Shown piece by piece: positions 56,565 to 64,000 of a DNA stretch of 64,000 bases. The stretch covers positions 124,001 to 188,000 of the forward strand of contig CACJGR010000001.1 of assembly GCA_902592985.1 (NCBI GenBank). The letters run 5' to 3'. Within the stretch, counting starts at the first letter, position 1. Each line of letters starts with the position of its first letter. Under the pieces are notes generated by a model. It was not told the DNA's origin and did not search any database. It saw only the letters and a list, made by a program, of their open reading frames with translations. The translations under genes and the position numbers were made by a program. Source of the DNA: an uncultured Pelagibacteraceae bacterium (GTDB lineage Bacteria; Pseudomonadota; Alphaproteobacteria; Pelagibacterales; Pelagibacteraceae).

Positions 56565-57591
56565 AGTTTAAACAGGGGCATTTTTTTAAGTGAGATGGAC
56601 ATTTTATTTCTGGAGGACAAAGATAATCGTTAAATTTATATTCATCTTTTTTAATTATTAATTCTGACATGGACATTATAAAGTCTTCATTTGTACCTAA
56701 TGCTGGTATTCTTATATATTGTTTACATCCATTATCCATTGCTAGTTTTTTATACTCTATATCAAGCTCAACTAGAGTTTCTGAATGCTCAGATACAAAA
56801 GCTATAGGAACCAAAACAATATGTTTTCCATTTTTTGCATTCTCTATAATTGTGTCATCAGTCGAAGGTCCAATCCATTTTAATGGACCAACTCTACTTT
56901 GATAACTTAAAATCCAGTCTAAATTATGATGATTTAAATTTTCAATTATTTTATTTACTGATTGTTCCACCTGCCATTGGTATGGATCACCTTTTTTAAT
57001 ATTTTTTTCTGGCAATCCATGTGCAGAAAAAATTAATTTAAAGTTTTTTAAATCTTTTATTTTTTTATTTATTTCTTTTGTGTGAGCATTAATAAAATTT
57101 TTATCTGTTGGATAACAGCAAATAATGCTTGTTTTTATTTTATAATTATTTTTTTTACAAACATCATTCCACTCTTTAATTGAAGATCCAGAAGTCGCTG
57201 CAGAATATTGTGGATAAAGGGGCATTAATATTATTTCATCTGGATTATACAATTTAACATTTTTAATTATTTCTTCAGCTCTAGGGTGCCAACATCTCAT
57301 AACTACAAAACATTTATACTCCCCACTTTTTTCATTCTGGTTAAGCTTTTTTTCCAGGGCTTTTGATTGATCTTCTGTTAGTTTTAAAATTGGTGATGAT
57401 CCGCCTAATTCTTCATATATTTTTTTTGCAATAGGAGTCCTTCTATTTGCAATTAATTTAGCCAATGGATATCTTAAAAATGTAGGTAAATTTAAAATTG
57501 CAGGATCATTAAATAAATTAAATAAAAAAGGTTTTACATTTTCTAATTTATCTGGTCCTCCTAAATTAAATAATATTACAGCTTTTTTCAT
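56557..57591 (-). CDS. hemH: Ferrochelatase
   Basis: FNLGGPDKLENVKPFLFNLFNDPAI, FSAHGLPEKNIKKGDPY, PIAFVSEHSETLVELDIEY. Confidence 0.97.
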   Translation of the reverse strand: MKKAVILFNLGGPDKLENVKPFLFNLFNDPAILNLPTFLRYPLAKLIANRRTPIAKKIYEELGGSSPILKLTEDQSKALEKKLNQNEKSGEYKCFVVMRCWHPRAEEIIKNVKLYNPDEIILMPLYPQYSAATSGSSIKEWNDVCKKNNYKIKTSIICCYPTDKNFINAHTKEINKKIKDLKNFKLIFSAHGLPEKNIKKGDPYQWQVEQSVNKIIENLNHHNLDWILSYQSRVGPLKWIGPSTDDTIIENAKNGKHIVLVPIAFVSEHSETLVELDIEYKKLAMDNGCKQYIRIPALGTNEDFIMSMSELIIKKDEYKFNDYLCPPEIKCPSHLKKCPCLNYE

Positions 57592-58593
57592 CTAATAATC
57601 TTTTACAAGTTTGACTAAATAATCAACTTGTATTGGGTTGGTTTCGGGCACAACACCATGTCCTAAATTAAATATGTATGGATGATCTTTGAAAATATCT
57701 AAATATTTTAAAACTTCTTTTTTTAAATTTACTTTGTCTGCTAATAATGTTTTTGGATTAAGACCACCCTGTACTGGTATCTGTATTTCTTTAGATATAA
57801 AAATTGGATCTATCTCATAATCAATACTAATTACATCTGGCTTAACAATTTCACAAAATTTTTTATAATTTTTAATTCCTCTGGGAAAACAAATTACAGG
57901 TACATTTAAAGATTTAACATGGTTAACTAAATTTAATGTTGGTGTATAAACATAATTAGGTAAATCTTTTTCAGCTATCAATCCTGCCCAACTATCAAAT
58001 ATCTGTATAATTGTGGCTCCATTTTTAATTTGTTGTTCAATATGGATTTTAAGAAATTTTTCTAAAATTATTAATATTTTATTAATTAAAAATTTATCTT
58101 TAAAAAAATCTCTTATTAATTCTTTTTTGGGTGAATGTTTGTTAATCATGTAAACTAATAAGGTCCATGGAGCCCCAACAAATCCTATTACATCTTTATT
58201 TTTAGTTAATACATTTTCTTTAACTTTTTTTATTGATTTATAAATAGGATGTAACTTATTTAAAAAATCCTCTTCATTAATATTAGATATTTTTTCTAAA
58301 TTGACAGAACCTAATTCTGGGCCAAAATTTTTTTTAAATTCAATTTTTTGATTTAAACCATAAGGAACCATTAAAATATCAGAAAAAATTATAGCAGCAT
58401 CTAATTTAAATCTTTTAAGAGGTTGTAAAGTAATTTTAGATGATAAATTTTCATTTAAACATAAATTAATAAAATTAGGATTTTCTTTTCTGATTTCCCT
58501 AAATTCCGGTAAATACCTTCCAGCTTGTCTCATTAACCAAACAGGTTTATTTGTTGTTTTTTTGTTTATTATTGTTTCATAAATAGGAGTCAT
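57592..58593 (-). CDS. hemE: Uroporphyrinogen decarboxylase
   Basis: PVWLMRQAGRYLPEFREIR, ALIFSDILMVPYGL-like region, GHGVVPETNPIQVDYLV. Confidence 0.97.
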   Translation of the reverse strand: MTPIYETIINKKTTNKPVWLMRQAGRYLPEFREIRKENPNFINLCLNENLSSKITLQPLKRFKLDAAIIFSDILMVPYGLNQKIEFKKNFGPELGSVNLEKISNINEEDFLNKLHPIYKSIKKVKENVLTKNKDVIGFVGAPWTLLVYMINKHSPKKELIRDFFKDKFLINKILIILEKFLKIHIEQQIKNGATIIQIFDSWAGLIAEKDLPNYVYTPTLNLVNHVKSLNVPVICFPRGIKNYKKFCEIVKPDVISIDYEIDPIFISKEIQIPVQGGLNPKTLLADKVNLKKEVLKYLDIFKDHPYIFNLGHGVVPETNPIQVDYLVKLVKDY

Positions 58594-58879
58594 AATAATA
58601 AGTAAATATATAAGTATAGTATTTGTTATATGTCATGTGAATAAAGAGAATTATTTTTTATAAACAATTTATTCAGTTATTACTCACAGTAAATACTTAT
58701 TAAAAACACTTGTATATTAGGTAATTTGAAGCGTATTTTAGATTTATAAAATAAATGTATATTACTTAATTAACATGTTTATTTATGTTCATAAAATAAG
58801 GGTTTTTTCTTCATTAAAACAAAATAATTTTAATTATAAAAAATAAGCTTAATAATACAAAGATATAAACATTTTATTT
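58594..58879. other. oriC: Probable chromosomal replication origin region (oriC)
   Basis: About 286-bp AT-rich intergenic between divergent hemE and ppsR; TTATTCACA at 58636-58644 (minus) and TTACTCACA at 58680-58688 (plus). Confidence 0.65.
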
Positions 58880-59704
58880 ATGAATAATACATATCAAATA
58901 TATCTAATTTCTGATTCTACCGGAGAAACTTTAGACAGAATTTTTTTAGCTCTCAAAGCTCAATTTAAAAATTTTAATTATAAAATTCATCAATGTTCTT
59001 TTACCAGAACAAAAAATCAAATTTTAAAAATATTAGATATTTGTAAAAAAAATAAAAATTCAATAATTTTATATACAATTGTTGATAATAATTTAGCTAA
59101 ATTTCTAACTCAAGAAAGCAATAAAATTAAAATCCCATGCTTTGGAGTGTTAGGAGATTTAATTCTCAGTTTTTCAAAATTACTTAATCAAAAGGCTTCA
59201 CATATACCAAGCGGTCAACATGTTTTAAACGAAGAATACTATAATAGAATTGAAGCCATACAGTTTACAATGAATCATGATGACGGAAATTTAATAAACG
59301 ACATAGAAAAATCTGATATAATTTTATTAGGAGTTAGTAGAACAAGTAAAACACCAACATCTATTTATTTAGCAAATAGAGGTTTAAAAACTTCAAATAT
59401 TCCATTAGTTGATGAAAATTCATTGCCCGAACTATTAAAAAAAAACCCAAAAATAACATGTGTTGTTGGTTTAACAAGTGAAGCAGAAAGGTTAGTAGAT
59501 ATACGAAAAAATAGAATGAATATATTACAAGAGACCGAAAACATAAATTATATAAATTTTGAAAAAATTTCACAAGAAGTAGAGGATGCAAAAAAAACAT
59601 TTAAAAAATATAAATGGCCCGTAATAGATGTGACGAGAAAATCTGTGGAAGAAACTGCTGCGTCAGTTATTAAAATTTATGAAATTTCAAAAGAAAATGA
59701 TTGA
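58880..59704 (+). CDS. Pyruvate, phosphate dikinase regulatory protein (DUF299 kinase/pyrophosphorylase)
   Basis: IYLISDSTGETLDRI, GVSRTSKTPTSIYLANRGLKTSNIPLV, DVTRKSVEETAASVI. Confidence 0.96.
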   Translation: MNNTYQIYLISDSTGETLDRIFLALKAQFKNFNYKIHQCSFTRTKNQILKILDICKKNKNSIILYTIVDNNLAKFLTQESNKIKIPCFGVLGDLILSFSKLLNQKASHIPSGQHVLNEEYYNRIEAIQFTMNHDDGNLINDIEKSDIILLGVSRTSKTPTSIYLANRGLKTSNIPLVDENSLPELLKKNPKITCVVGLTSEAERLVDIRKNRMNILQETENINYINFEKISQEVEDAKKTFKKYKWPVIDVTRKSVEETAASVIKIYEISKEND

Positions 59705-60281
59705 AAAAATTGTTCTTGCATCAAAAAGTTTAGTTAGAAAAAAAATTTTAGAAGAAAATGGAATTAAATGTATTATTGAACCATCTAATATAGATGAAGA
59801 TTTGATTAAAGAAAGTTTATTAAAAGAAAAGGCAACACCTAAATTAATTTCAAAAAATTTAGCAGAATTAAAAGCCAACAAAATTAGTCAAAAAAAAAAT
59901 GCAGATTTGGTTTTGGGAGCAGATAGTATTATTAATTTAAATGAAGAAGTTATTTCAAAACCATCAAATAGAGATGAGGCTTTAGCCATTCTTCAAAAAT
60001 TAAATGGACAAAAACACCAATTAATAAGCTCTGTTTGCATATCAAAAAATGGCTCTATGATATGGAATTATACAGATATAGCTATTTTAACAATGAAACA
60101 AATGAGTGATGAAGAGTTAAAATCATATTTAGCCAAGATAAAAGATAAAGAATTATATTCTTATAATGTCTATCAAATTGAAGGAGAGGGAAGGTCTTTA
60201 TTTTCAAAAATAGAAGGAAATGAAAATACGATTATGGGTTTACCTATAAAACAAATAAAAGAATATTTAAATAATTTATGA
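59697..60281 (+). CDS. Maf-family nucleotide pyrophosphatase (start corrected from 59679)
   Basis: IVLASKSLVRKKILEENGI, VLGADSIINL, YNVYQIEGEGRSLFSKIEGNENTIMGLP. Confidence 0.95.
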   Translation: MIEKIVLASKSLVRKKILEENGIKCIIEPSNIDEDLIKESLLKEKATPKLISKNLAELKANKISQKKNADLVLGADSIINLNEEVISKPSNRDEALAILQKLNGQKHQLISSVCISKNGSMIWNYTDIAILTMKQMSDEELKSYLAKIKDKELYSYNVYQIEGEGRSLFSKIEGNENTIMGLPIKQIKEYLNNL

Positions 60282-60343
60282 TTACCAATAAATTAGATTT
60301 ATTTAGTATAGTGTTTTTAATTATTTTCTATGGAAACAATTAA

Positions 60344-61138
60344 ATGAAAAAATATTTAGTTATAGGAAATCCTATTGAACATTCCTTATCACCTAAATTA
60401 CATAATTATTGGATTAAAAAAAATAATATAGATGCAGTTTATGATAAAAAATTAATTAATGAAGGTGATATAGAAGATATAATTTCTCAAGTTAAAAATG
60501 GAAATATTAATGGAATAAATATAACAGTTCCATTCAAACAAAAAGTTATTCCTTTTGTTGATGAATTAACTTTTGAAGCTAACAAATCCCAGTCTGTAAA
60601 TACCATTTATAAAGAAGGTGACAAGGTAATTGGTCATAATACAGATATGGTAGGATTTGAACTTGGATTAAAGTATGCCAATTATAATGTAAAAAATAAA
60701 AAAATATTTATATTAGGTGCTGGAGGAGTTGTTTCTTCTATAATTTTGGCTTTAAAAAAAATGGAAGCATCTCAAATTATTTTAAGTAATAGAACTAAAA
60801 AAAAAGCAGAAGATTTAAAAAAAGTTTTTTCATACTTAGAAATAATAGATTGGGGTAAAACTCCGGAGTTTCAGATGATTATTAATGCTACAAGTCTTGG
60901 ATTAAAGAAGAATGATGAAATAAAATTAAATTATTCAGATATAGGAACTAACAAATTTTTTTATGATGTTATCTATAATCCCAAACAAACGATTTTTTTA
61001 AAAAGAGCTAAAATGTTTGGAAATCAAACTGAAAATGGAAAAATGATGTTTATATATCAAGCACATCAAGCATTTACTATTTGGCATAAAATTATGCCAG
61101 AAATAGATGATGAAACTATTAAATTGTTAGATTTATGA
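60344..61138 (+). CDS. aroE: Shikimate dehydrogenase
   Basis: VIGNPIEHSLSPKLHNYW, GINITVPFKQKVIPFVD, GHNTDMVGFE, LGAGGVVSSIILAL. Confidence 0.97.
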   Translation: MKKYLVIGNPIEHSLSPKLHNYWIKKNNIDAVYDKKLINEGDIEDIISQVKNGNINGINITVPFKQKVIPFVDELTFEANKSQSVNTIYKEGDKVIGHNTDMVGFELGLKYANYNVKNKKIFILGAGGVVSSIILALKKMEASQIILSNRTKKKAEDLKKVFSYLEIIDWGKTPEFQMIINATSLGLKKNDEIKLNYSDIGTNKFFYDVIYNPKQTIFLKRAKMFGNQTENGKMMFIYQAHQAFTIWHKIMPEIDDETIKLLDL

Positions 61139-61710
61139 TCAAAATTGGAATTCTTGGGGATATCGGTTCTGGTAAAAGTTATGTTGCAAAACAATTTGGT
61201 TTTCCAGTTTTTGATGCGGATGCTGAAGTTAACAAAATATATAAAAAAAATAAAATTTGTTTTAATAGATTGAAAAATAAACTTCCTAGATATGTTTCTT
61301 CTTTTCCAGTTAAAAAAAAAGAACTTGGAAAAGCAATTATAGACAATCAAAAGAATTTAAAAAAAATTATAAAAATAGTTCACCCGATTGTGCGAACTAA
61401 TATGAATAAATTTTTTAAAAAAAATAAAAATAAAAAAATGATTGTATTAGATATTCCATTACTTTTAGAAAATAAGATTAATAAAAAGAATTATATTTTG
61501 GTTTTTGTTGATGCAAAAACAAAAGAAATTAAAAGAAGATTAAAAAAAAGACCAAACTATAATGCAAAGATATTAAATAAGTTAAAAAAATTTCAACTTC
61601 CTTTAGAAATTAAAAAAAAAAAATGTAATTTTTTAATTAAAAATAATTTTAAAAGTTCTTATATTAGAAAAAATATTAAAGTGTTAAAAAGTAAAATATT
61701 AGAAAAATGA
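61135..61710 (+). CDS. coaE: Dephospho-CoA kinase
   Basis: IGILGDIGSGKSYVAKQFG, VFDADAEVNKIY, VLDIPLLLE. Confidence 0.95.
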   Translation: MIKIGILGDIGSGKSYVAKQFGFPVFDADAEVNKIYKKNKICFNRLKNKLPRYVSSFPVKKKELGKAIIDNQKNLKKIIKIVHPIVRTNMNKFFKKNKNKKMIVLDIPLLLENKINKKNYILVFVDAKTKEIKRRLKKRPNYNAKILNKLKKFQLPLEIKKKKCNFLIKNNFKSSYIRKNIKVLKSKILEK

Positions 61711-62378
61711 AAGAAGTAGTTTTAGATACAGAAACAACTGGTTTATCAGTTAAAGAAGGGCATAGAGTGGTTGAAATAGGATGTATAGAACTCGAAAATT
61801 TAATTCCAACTTCAAAGAAATTTCATTGTTATTTAAATCCAGAAAGGAAAGTTTCAGAACAAGCTCTTAAAGTTCATGGATACACTGACAAATTTTTATT
61901 AACAAAAAAAAAATTTAAAGAAATAGTAGATGATTTTTTAAATTTTATAAATAATAAAAGATTAATTATACATAATGCGGAGTTTGATTTGTCACATTTA
62001 AATAATGAACTTTTTTTATTAGGAAAAAATAAAATAGATAAAAAAAATGTTGTTGACACTCTTGAATTAGCTAGAGATAAATTTCCTGGATCATCTACTA
62101 GTCTAGATGCTCTTTGTAAAAGATATAGAATAGATAATTCTAAAAGAATTCAACATACAGCCCTTATTGATTGTGAATTGTTATACAAAGTTTATATTAA
62201 TTTAATTGATCAGAAAGAACCAACATTAGATTTTCAAAATCAGGAAAATGATAATTTAGATATTAATTTAATTAAAGATAATTTATATTGTAAAAAAGTA
62301 ATTAAACCAACTTCAGAGGAAGTTCAGTTACATAAAAACTATTTAAAAATAAATTTAAAAAAAAATTTTTTTAATTAA
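61707..62378 (+). CDS. dnaQ: DNA polymerase III subunit epsilon
   Basis: VLDTETTGLSVKEGHRVVEIGCIE, HNAEFDLSHLN, HTALIDCELL. Confidence 0.97.
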   Translation: MKEVVLDTETTGLSVKEGHRVVEIGCIELENLIPTSKKFHCYLNPERKVSEQALKVHGYTDKFLLTKKKFKEIVDDFLNFINNKRLIIHNAEFDLSHLNNELFLLGKNKIDKKNVVDTLELARDKFPGSSTSLDALCKRYRIDNSKRIQHTALIDCELLYKVYINLIDQKEPTLDFQNQENDNLDINLIKDNLYCKKVIKPTSEEVQLHKNYLKINLKKNFFN

Positions 62379-62802
62379 ATTTTTCATTATATAGTTTATT
62401 AAAATCAATTTTTTTATCAAATTGAACTTCTGTATAACCTGAATTATGTAGTATGTTTATAAATATCTTTTTTATATTAGAAGAAATTTTATTTTGAACA
62501 TCGCATAATAAAATTTTTTCCAATTCTTTTTTATTTTTAATTTTTTCATCAACCTTAACAATTGATGTATATGTCATTTCGAATTGAGATTTTTTTTCAT
62601 TAGGCTCTTTGTCTTCAAATTTTAAAGTTGTATTCACTTCAATAAGTTTGTTTTTTAGTGGTTTTGAAGTTATTTCAATGTTTAAATGATATTTTGATAT
62701 ATTATCTTTAACAAATAGATAAGTTTGTACATCGGGTGTTTCACATGACATATCTTTAACAAATTCAGTTAATATTTTAAAATTTTCTGTCATCATCTTC
62801 AT
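62371..62802 (-). CDS. secB: Protein-export chaperone SecB
   Basis: EFVKDMSCETPDV, SQFEMTYTSIVKV; opposite dnaQ as in other alphaproteobacteria. Confidence 0.88.
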   Translation of the reverse strand: MKMMTENFKILTEFVKDMSCETPDVQTYLFVKDNISKYHLNIEITSKPLKNKLIEVNTTLKFEDKEPNEKKSQFEMTYTSIVKVDEKIKNKKELEKILLCDVQNKISSNIKKIFINILHNSGYTEVQFDKKIDFNKLYNEKFN

Positions 62803-63202
62803 CTATATCTTCAAATTCACCATTAATGAAATCTTGTTTTTTTTTACTATCTTTTGAATATTTTGTTGATACTTTTTTAAGAAGTAATTTCCTTGTAGGA
62901 GGAAAAATAATTAAAAATCCTAAAATATCTGTTGCAAAGCCAGGTAGTATTAACAAGAAAGCCGCAAAAGCTAATGCAGCACCTGAAATTATTTCATAAA
63001 TAGGAATTTCATTTTTGATTATTTGTGACATTCCTGATTTAAGTGTATTAAAACCTTCATATCTTGCATAAATTACACCAATAAATGCAGTTATTAAAAT
63101 AAGGGATACAGTGTTAAAAGCTCCTATTTGAGATCCAATTTTTATAAATAAATAAATTTCAATCAATGGAATTGAAATTATTAATAATAATAATATGTTC
63201 AT
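62777..63202 (-). CDS. fxsA: FxsA-family membrane protein
   Basis: IPLIEIYLFIKIGSQIGAFNTVSLILITAFIGVIYAR, LLILPGFATDILGFLIIFPPTRKLL. Confidence 0.92.
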   Translation of the reverse strand: MNILLLLIISIPLIEIYLFIKIGSQIGAFNTVSLILITAFIGVIYARYEGFNTLKSGMSQIIKNEIPIYEIISGAALAFAAFLLILPGFATDILGFLIIFPPTRKLLLKKVSTKYSKDSKKKQDFINGEFEDIDEDDDRKF

Positions 63203-63260
63203 TTAAATTTAATGTAAATTGCTTGTTGAAATTAAGCAACATACTAAATATTATTTACTT

Positions 63261-63848
63261 ATGAATTATAGTTTTGAATATATTGATATAATACTTTTGG
63301 CAATGATAGCTGGTTTTATTTTTTTAAGATTAAGAGGTATATTGGGAAAAAGAACTGGCTTTGAAGGAAAATTGTCAACTGGCTTTAAGCAAGAAATTCA
63401 AAAAAAAGCAACCAATGAAAATCTTGAAAATCAAACCTTTGATGATTCAGCAAAGCTAGAGTTTTTAAACGGTGCAAAAACAGCTTATGAAATGATTGTT
63501 ACTTCCTTTGCTAAAGGTGATAAAAATGCTTTAAAACCTCTACTACACAAAGAAATATTCCAAAATTTTTCTAACGAAATAGATCATAGAGAAAAAGAAA
63601 AAGTTAAATCTGAACTGACATTTGTTAGTATTAAATCTGCGAAGATAAAAAATTTTGAAAAAAAAGATAATATTTATACTTTTACGGTGGACTTTGTTAG
63701 TGAAATTATTACTTGTAAAAAAGATAAAAATAATAAAGTTATAGAAGGAAATCCAGATAGAATTAAAACAGTTAATGATGTGTGGAAATTTTCAAAAAAT
63801 ATGTGGAGTAATAATCCAAATTGGTATTTGGTAGAAACACAGTCTTAA
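63261..63848 (+). CDS. Tim44/TimA-like inner membrane protein (start corrected from 63219)
   Basis: N-terminal TM, FLNGAKTAYEMIVTSFAKGDKNALKPLL, C-terminal NPNWYLVET. Confidence 0.9.
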   Translation: MNYSFEYIDIILLAMIAGFIFLRLRGILGKRTGFEGKLSTGFKQEIQKKATNENLENQTFDDSAKLEFLNGAKTAYEMIVTSFAKGDKNALKPLLHKEIFQNFSNEIDHREKEKVKSELTFVSIKSAKIKNFEKKDNIYTFTVDFVSEIITCKKDKNNKVIEGNPDRIKTVNDVWKFSKNMWSNNPNWYLVETQS

Positions 63849-64000
63849 TTGAATAATAAACTTTCAGATAAAGATAAAAAAGATTGGCAAAATTTTACAT
63901 CAAGTGAAGAAAAAGTTTATAATAAAGATTTATCCCTATCGCGAATAAAAACAGACAATGATCTAGTAAAAACTATTGATTTACATGGTTTTTCTTTGGA
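63849..64000 (+). CDS. Smr-domain protein, N-terminal part (TTG start, truncated by window end)
   Basis: Frame from TTG at 63849: LNNKLSDKDKKDWQNFTSSEEKVYNKDLSLSRIKTDNDLVKTIDLHGFSLE; DLHGFSL Smr signature. Confidence 0.75.
   Translation, partial: MNNKLSDKDKKDWQNFTSSEEKVYNKDLSLSRIKTDNDLVKTIDLHGFSL

Noticed and set aside
58766-58778. TTAATTAACATG near the candidate origin as a CtrA site
   Set aside because: Does not fit the TTAA-N7-TTAA spacing; such words are frequent in this AT-rich sequence.
62737-62750. TGTTTCACATGACA resembling a parS half-site
   Set aside because: Only the left half matches parS; the second arm is wrong and the site lies in secB coding sequence.

Overview
The window is a dense, AT-rich stretch of alphaproteobacterial chromosome. 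Gene content, low GC and minimal spacing are most consistent with SAR11/Pelagibacterales; this is inferred from protein recognition, with no database search. It is mostly housekeeping: ubiB-coaBC-dut-thiF; katG, irr, fabA-fabB-fabI; pnp-rpsO-rbfA-infB-nusA; metK-lnt; ybeY-phoH-miaB-fur-tsaB; trpS-murJ; maeB; rsmI/lpoA; grpE-dnaK-dnaJ-dapB; leuS-lptE-holA; parB-parA-rsmG-mnmG-mnmE; rho-hemJ-hemH-hemE; then, across a probable replication origin, ppsR-maf-aroE-coaE-dnaQ / secB-fxsA / timA-smr. No rRNA, tRNA, CRISPR array, prophage or transposon was recognised. The most interesting items are: (1) an unlisted 35-aa ORF that looks like a naturally short ArfA ribosome-rescue factor, coupled to an OmpR-type regulator with a degenerate receiver; (2) a promoter-terminator-RBS layout before nusA suggesting attenuation; (3) a candidate oriC between hemE and ppsR, with a perfect parS inside rsmG about 8 kb away; (4) Irr/ICE-like operators before katG and irr; (5) head-to-head and tail-to-tail gene overlaps, including shared start and stop codon arrangements; (6) an unlisted 55-aa membrane protein ORF between dnaJ and dapB.
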